35,935 nt of DNA. Origin: an uncultured Spirochaetaceae bacterium. Lineage in GTDB: Bacteria; Spirochaetota; Spirochaetia; Treponematales; Treponemataceae. The translations under genes were made by a program, and so were the position numbers. How positions within the stretch are numbered: the stretch's first letter is position 1; each line of letters opens with the position of its first letter. Where the stretch lies: positions 1 to 35,935 of the forward strand of contig CADCLG010000026.1 in assembly GCA_902802305.1 (NCBI GenBank). Direction: 5' to 3'. The notes beneath the pieces were generated by a model, which worked only from the letters and a program-made list of their open reading frames with translations, did no database searches and was not told the DNA's origin. Below, one piece after another: positions 33,628 through 35,935 of this stretch.

Positions 33628-34317
33628 TTATTTTTCACACAAAAATCCTGCATACGGGAACTTATAAAGCATTACCTTGTTTCCAAACATATCAACCGGA
33701 CTCGCGCTGGCTTTGCCTTCAAGAATTTCCCTCGCCCCCTGAATAAGCTTTTCTACCTGCTCAGGCTTTTGCGGGAAGTCACCGTGCATGGGGTAAACTT
33801 CATCATATTTTCCATCCCAGTTCTTGAGATGTTCCAGACTTTTTACATACAAAGACAAATTGCGGAATTTTCCAAACATAAAAATCTTGCTGTTAGAAAC
33901 GCTGTCGCCGCTTATGAGAATGCGATTTTTTTCATCGAGCAGGGCAATGCTTCCCGGAGTGTGGCCCGGAATATCAATTACAAATAGACTTCTGCCACCA
34001 AGGTTAATTTCATCGCCTTCTTTGATAGGAATAAAGCTGCCCGTGCCATCGTGCTCCCTGTAGTTTTCTTCTTCGGCAGGGCTCATGTAAATTGTATCAA
34101 AAGCGCCGTTGCCCGAAATATGATCCGGGTCCGCATGAGTGTTGATAAGAACCAGTGGCAGATTTGTAATGCTTTGAACCAGTTCCTTTGCGTTCGGCGT
34201 ATTCATCCCTGTGTCTATAACAGCGGCTTTTTCTTTTCCGCAGAAAACGTAAAATCTCACGCCGCCGTCTTCGATCCTAAAGGTGTCGTCTTTAATTTTG
34301 ATAATTTGATTTTCCAT
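33628..34317 (-). CDS. MBL-fold metallo-hydrolase, 229 aa
   Basis: A metallo-beta-lactamase-fold hydrolase with two metal ions. THADPDH at residues 60-66 is the HxHxDH-type motif with Asp in place of the second His. GHTPGSIALLD gives the next His, RILISGDSVS the bridging Asp, and YPMHGD the last His. This subgroup includes lactonases, glyoxalase II-like thioesterases and unknown hydrolases, and no substrate can be named. It is likely the first gene of a two-gene unit with DUF1848. It is divergent from the metal ABC genes; the 163-base gap holds the promoter at 34420. Confidence 0.85.
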   Translation of the reverse strand: MENQIIKIKDDTFRIEDGGVRFYVFCGKEKAAVIDTGMNTPNAKELVQSITNLPLVLINTHADPDHISGNGAFDTIYMSPAEEENYREHDGTGSFIPIKEGDEINLGGRSLFVIDIPGHTPGSIALLDEKNRILISGDSVSNSKIFMFGKFRNLSLYVKSLEHLKNWDGKYDEVYPMHGDFPQKPEQVEKLIQGAREILEGKASASPVDMFGNKVMLYKFPYAGFLCEK

Positions 34318-34419
34318 GATTTTATATTAGCATGCAAAATTGCTTTTGATAATATCTTTTCCTGCAAAGCTAATTCCCTGCACATTGCCTTATTAAATAT
34401 AAAAATTTAATTCGCTCGG

Positions 34420-34448
34420 TTGACTTTTCTTCCATATTTACATAAATT
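34420..34448 (+). promoter_or_regulatory. Promoter of the metal ABC transporter operon
   Basis: TTGACT at 34420-34425, a 17-base spacer and TAAATT at 34443-34448. No obvious zinc or manganese regulator box is recognised nearby. The MBL gene starts 103 bases to the left on the other strand. Confidence 0.6.
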
Positions 34449-34480
34449 TTCTAAAAGATAAGCAAGGAAAATTCAAGACT

Positions 34481-34978
34481 ATGAGCCTTATAGAATGTAA
34501 AAATCTTTCTCTGGGATATGACAAAACCCTTATTCAGGAAAATCTGAATCTTTCAATAGAAAAAGGGGAATATGTTTTTATACTTGGCGAAAACGGAAGC
34601 GGAAAATCTACTCTTATAAAAACAATTCTTGGATTTATAAAGCCCTATTCCGGCTCAATTAATTATTCTTCTGAATGGAATAAAAAGGAAGTGGGCTATC
34701 TTCCTCAGGCTTCTGAAATTCAAAAAACATTTCCTGCAACAGTCTGGGAAATTGTTCTTTCGGGCTGTCAGTCGCAGCTTGGAATTTTTCCTTTTTATAA
34801 AAAAGAGCATCATAAAAAGGCAGCAGAAAATTCTCAGGCTATTCAAAAAATGTACGATATTGTAGCAGACCTGAATAAGAAAGGCCTTACTGTTATTACA
34901 ATAAGTCATGATTTACAGGCTGCTCAAAAATATGCCGGTAAAATAATAAACCTGGAAAAAAGGGAGGTTCTCAAATGA
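34481..34978 (+). pseudogene. znuC: Metal ABC transporter ATPase with deleted catalytic centre
   Basis: The ATPase of a Zn/Mn importer (ZnuC/MntB type). Walker A GENGSGKS is at 36-43 and the Q-loop Gln76 in VGYLPQASE. After AAENSQ (~118) the sequence jumps straight to KMYDIVADLNKKGLTVITIS with the switch His143. The ABC signature LSGGQ and Walker B/LLDEP, normally ~55 residues in between, are absent. The frame stays open, so this is an in-frame internal deletion; the protein is 165 residues against the usual ~220-250. Without these motifs it cannot hydrolyse ATP. A start at 34481 is supported by AAGGAAA upstream. The ATG of the permease overlaps its stop by 4 bases. Confidence 0.8.
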
Positions 34979-35823
34979 GTCAGATCTTGGAAACCCTCAG
35001 AATGTCTTTTTCTTTTACACTGGTTCAATATGCCTTTATTGCCGGAATTATGATTGCCGCTTCTTCTTCCCTTCTGGGAGTAATTCTTGTTTTAAAAAGA
35101 TTTTCCTATATTGGAGACGGACTTTCTCACACAGCTTTTGGTGCCATGGCCATTGCTTCAATTTTAAAAATAAGCGGCACAACACTTTTTGTACTTCCAC
35201 TGACAATTCTTGCTGCCATTTTAATTTTGTGCGCCAAAGAAAATTCCAAAATAAAAGGAGATGCCTCCGTTGCAATGATTTCGGTTGGAGCCCTGGCCCT
35301 GGGTTATTTTCTTATGAATATTTTTACCCCTTCTACAAATCTTTCGGGTGATGTTTGTACAACTCTTTTTGGTTCTACGCTGATTTTAACTTTAACCAAA
35401 GCCGACATGATTGTAACCGTTGTAACTTCTTCCCTTGTGATTTTATTTTTCATACTTTTTTATAACCGCATTTTTGCCCTTACTTTTGATGAAGCTTTTT
35501 CTTTTGCCGGTGGAAATAACACAAAGCTTATGAACATTGTTATGGCAGCCGTAATTGCCGCCATTATTGTTCTTGCCATGAATCTTGTCGGAACCCTTTT
35601 AATTTCTGCCCTGATTATTTTTCCTGCAGTTTCGTCTATGCAGATTTTTAAAAGTTTTAAGAAGGTTACAATTTTTGCCTGCCTTCTTTCTGTTGTATGC
35701 GCCATTATAGGATTACTTTTATCCATCGTCGCAGGAACTCCGGTTGGTTCAACTATTGTAATAATAAATATTGCAGCTTTTATTTTGTGCAAACTTGTTA
35801 GCCTTGCCTTACACAGAAATTAG
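34975..35823 (+). CDS. znuB: Metal (Zn/Mn) ABC transporter permease
   Basis: The inner-membrane channel subunit of a cluster-9 type importer, 282 residues with about eight hydrophobic helices. MSFSFTLVQYAFIAGIMIAA, GVILVLKRFSYIGDGLSHTA (the conserved L-R-x-S-x-x-G-D-x-L-x-H motif near residue 40) and FGAMAIASILKISG identify it. GTLLISALIIFPAVSS is the family-typical late helix. It should pair with the ATPase, with which it shares an ATGA overlap, and with the lipoprotein starting 5 bases downstream. Zinc is the more usual substrate, but manganese or iron cannot be excluded. Confidence 0.88.
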   Translation: MSQILETLRMSFSFTLVQYAFIAGIMIAASSSLLGVILVLKRFSYIGDGLSHTAFGAMAIASILKISGTTLFVLPLTILAAILILCAKENSKIKGDASVAMISVGALALGYFLMNIFTPSTNLSGDVCTTLFGSTLILTLTKADMIVTVVTSSLVILFFILFYNRIFALTFDEAFSFAGGNNTKLMNIVMAAVIAAIIVLAMNLVGTLLISALIIFPAVSSMQIFKSFKKVTIFACLLSVVCAIIGLLLSIVAGTPVGSTIVIINIAAFILCKLVSLALHRN

Positions 35824-35827
35824 TTTT

Positions 35828-35935
35828 ATGAAAAAGAGAGCTTATAAAAAAATCATATCTTCCCTTTTGACAGGTCTCTTCCTTTGCAGCATTTTAACCT
35901 CTTGTAAAAAAACGGATAAAGTGGAAGTTCCGGCT
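35828..35935 (+). CDS. Lipoprotein, 5' end (probable metal-binding receptor of the ABC importer)
   Basis: 36 codons are inside the window: MKKRAYKKIISSLLTGLFLC then SILTSCKKTDKVEVPA. This is a lipoprotein signal peptide with the lipid-attachment Cys in LTSC at residue 26. It follows the permease by 4 bases, the normal place for a zinc/manganese-binding ZnuA-type receptor, but no domain is yet visible, so the function is from context only. The gene continues past the end of the window. Confidence 0.6.
   Translation, partial: MKKRAYKKIISSLLTGLFLCSILTSCKKTDKVEVPA

Noticed and set aside
1..35935. tRNA genes, rRNA genes or CRISPR arrays.
   Set aside because: Reading both strands gave no cloverleaf, no rRNA-like stretch and no regularly spaced direct repeats.

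Overview
The window looks like chromosomal DNA from a low-GC, host-gut anaerobe. I favour a Treponema-type spirochaete. The reasons are a secreted and lipoprotein-anchored set of plant-polysaccharide hydrolases, a SpoA/FliN-like fragment, strong GGAGG ribosome binding sites, and an ammonium transporter of the type shared by treponemes and clostridia. A clostridial host is not excluded. No rRNA, tRNA or CRISPR array is visible.

Layout. (1) 1-800: an IS3-like transposase fragment abuts the first ~65 codons of amtB. The amtB leader carries a good sigma-70 promoter followed by three consecutive terminator-like hairpins. (2) 817-1428: a minimal class III nucleotidyl cyclase. (3) 1439-10671: a glycan-use locus with GH42, an AraC regulator, GH27, a cytoplasmic GH43 (with a 39-codon membrane ORF before it), a lipoprotein GH43 and a lipoprotein GH5. 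Four copies of one ~20-bp motif lie upstream of the hydrolase transcription units, each oriented towards its gene, and define a likely AraC regulon. (4) 10658-13681: a frameshifted FliN-like gene, two methyltransferases and an APH-type kinase. (5) 13756-16740: an HTH gene, a coiled-coil UvrD-like helicase and a small zinc-ribbon remnant. (6) 16783-23374: a compact, very AT-rich five-gene operon (67 aa, 344 aa with a winged-helix-like N-terminus, two coiled-coil proteins, and a 1347-aa Upf1-like helicase with an N-terminal membrane segment and five C-terminal zinc ribbons). A divergent XRE regulator follows. (7) 24018-27643: a frameshifted PBECR4-like nuclease gene, a translationally coupled LRAT / membrane / acidic-protein trio, and an ABC-type ATPase with a 57-aa partner. 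(8) 27815-31820: a palindromic repeat, an XRE gene, a dense hairpin cluster, an ECF sigma factor with a large C-terminal extension, and an RHH-PIN toxin-antitoxin pair. (9) 31847-35935: XRE-DUF5680, DUF1848, an MBL-fold hydrolase, and a metal (zinc/manganese) ABC importer whose ATPase has lost its catalytic centre.

How it works together. Surface GH43 and GH5 would cut arabinose- or xylose-decorated glucan or mannan. Cytoplasmic GH42, GH27 and GH43 would finish imported oligosaccharides. The AraC protein probably senses the product and acts at the shared motif. No sugar transporter is inside the window. The middle third reads as an accessory/defence-like region. The 16783-23374 operon is the best candidate for an undescribed system: I recognise the helicase domains but not the set as any named defence system. 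Several genes (amtB, the FliN-like gene, the PBECR4-like gene, the zinc-ribbon ORF, the metal ABC ATPase) are broken by single-base shifts or deletions. This indicates either ongoing decay or residual assembly/read errors.
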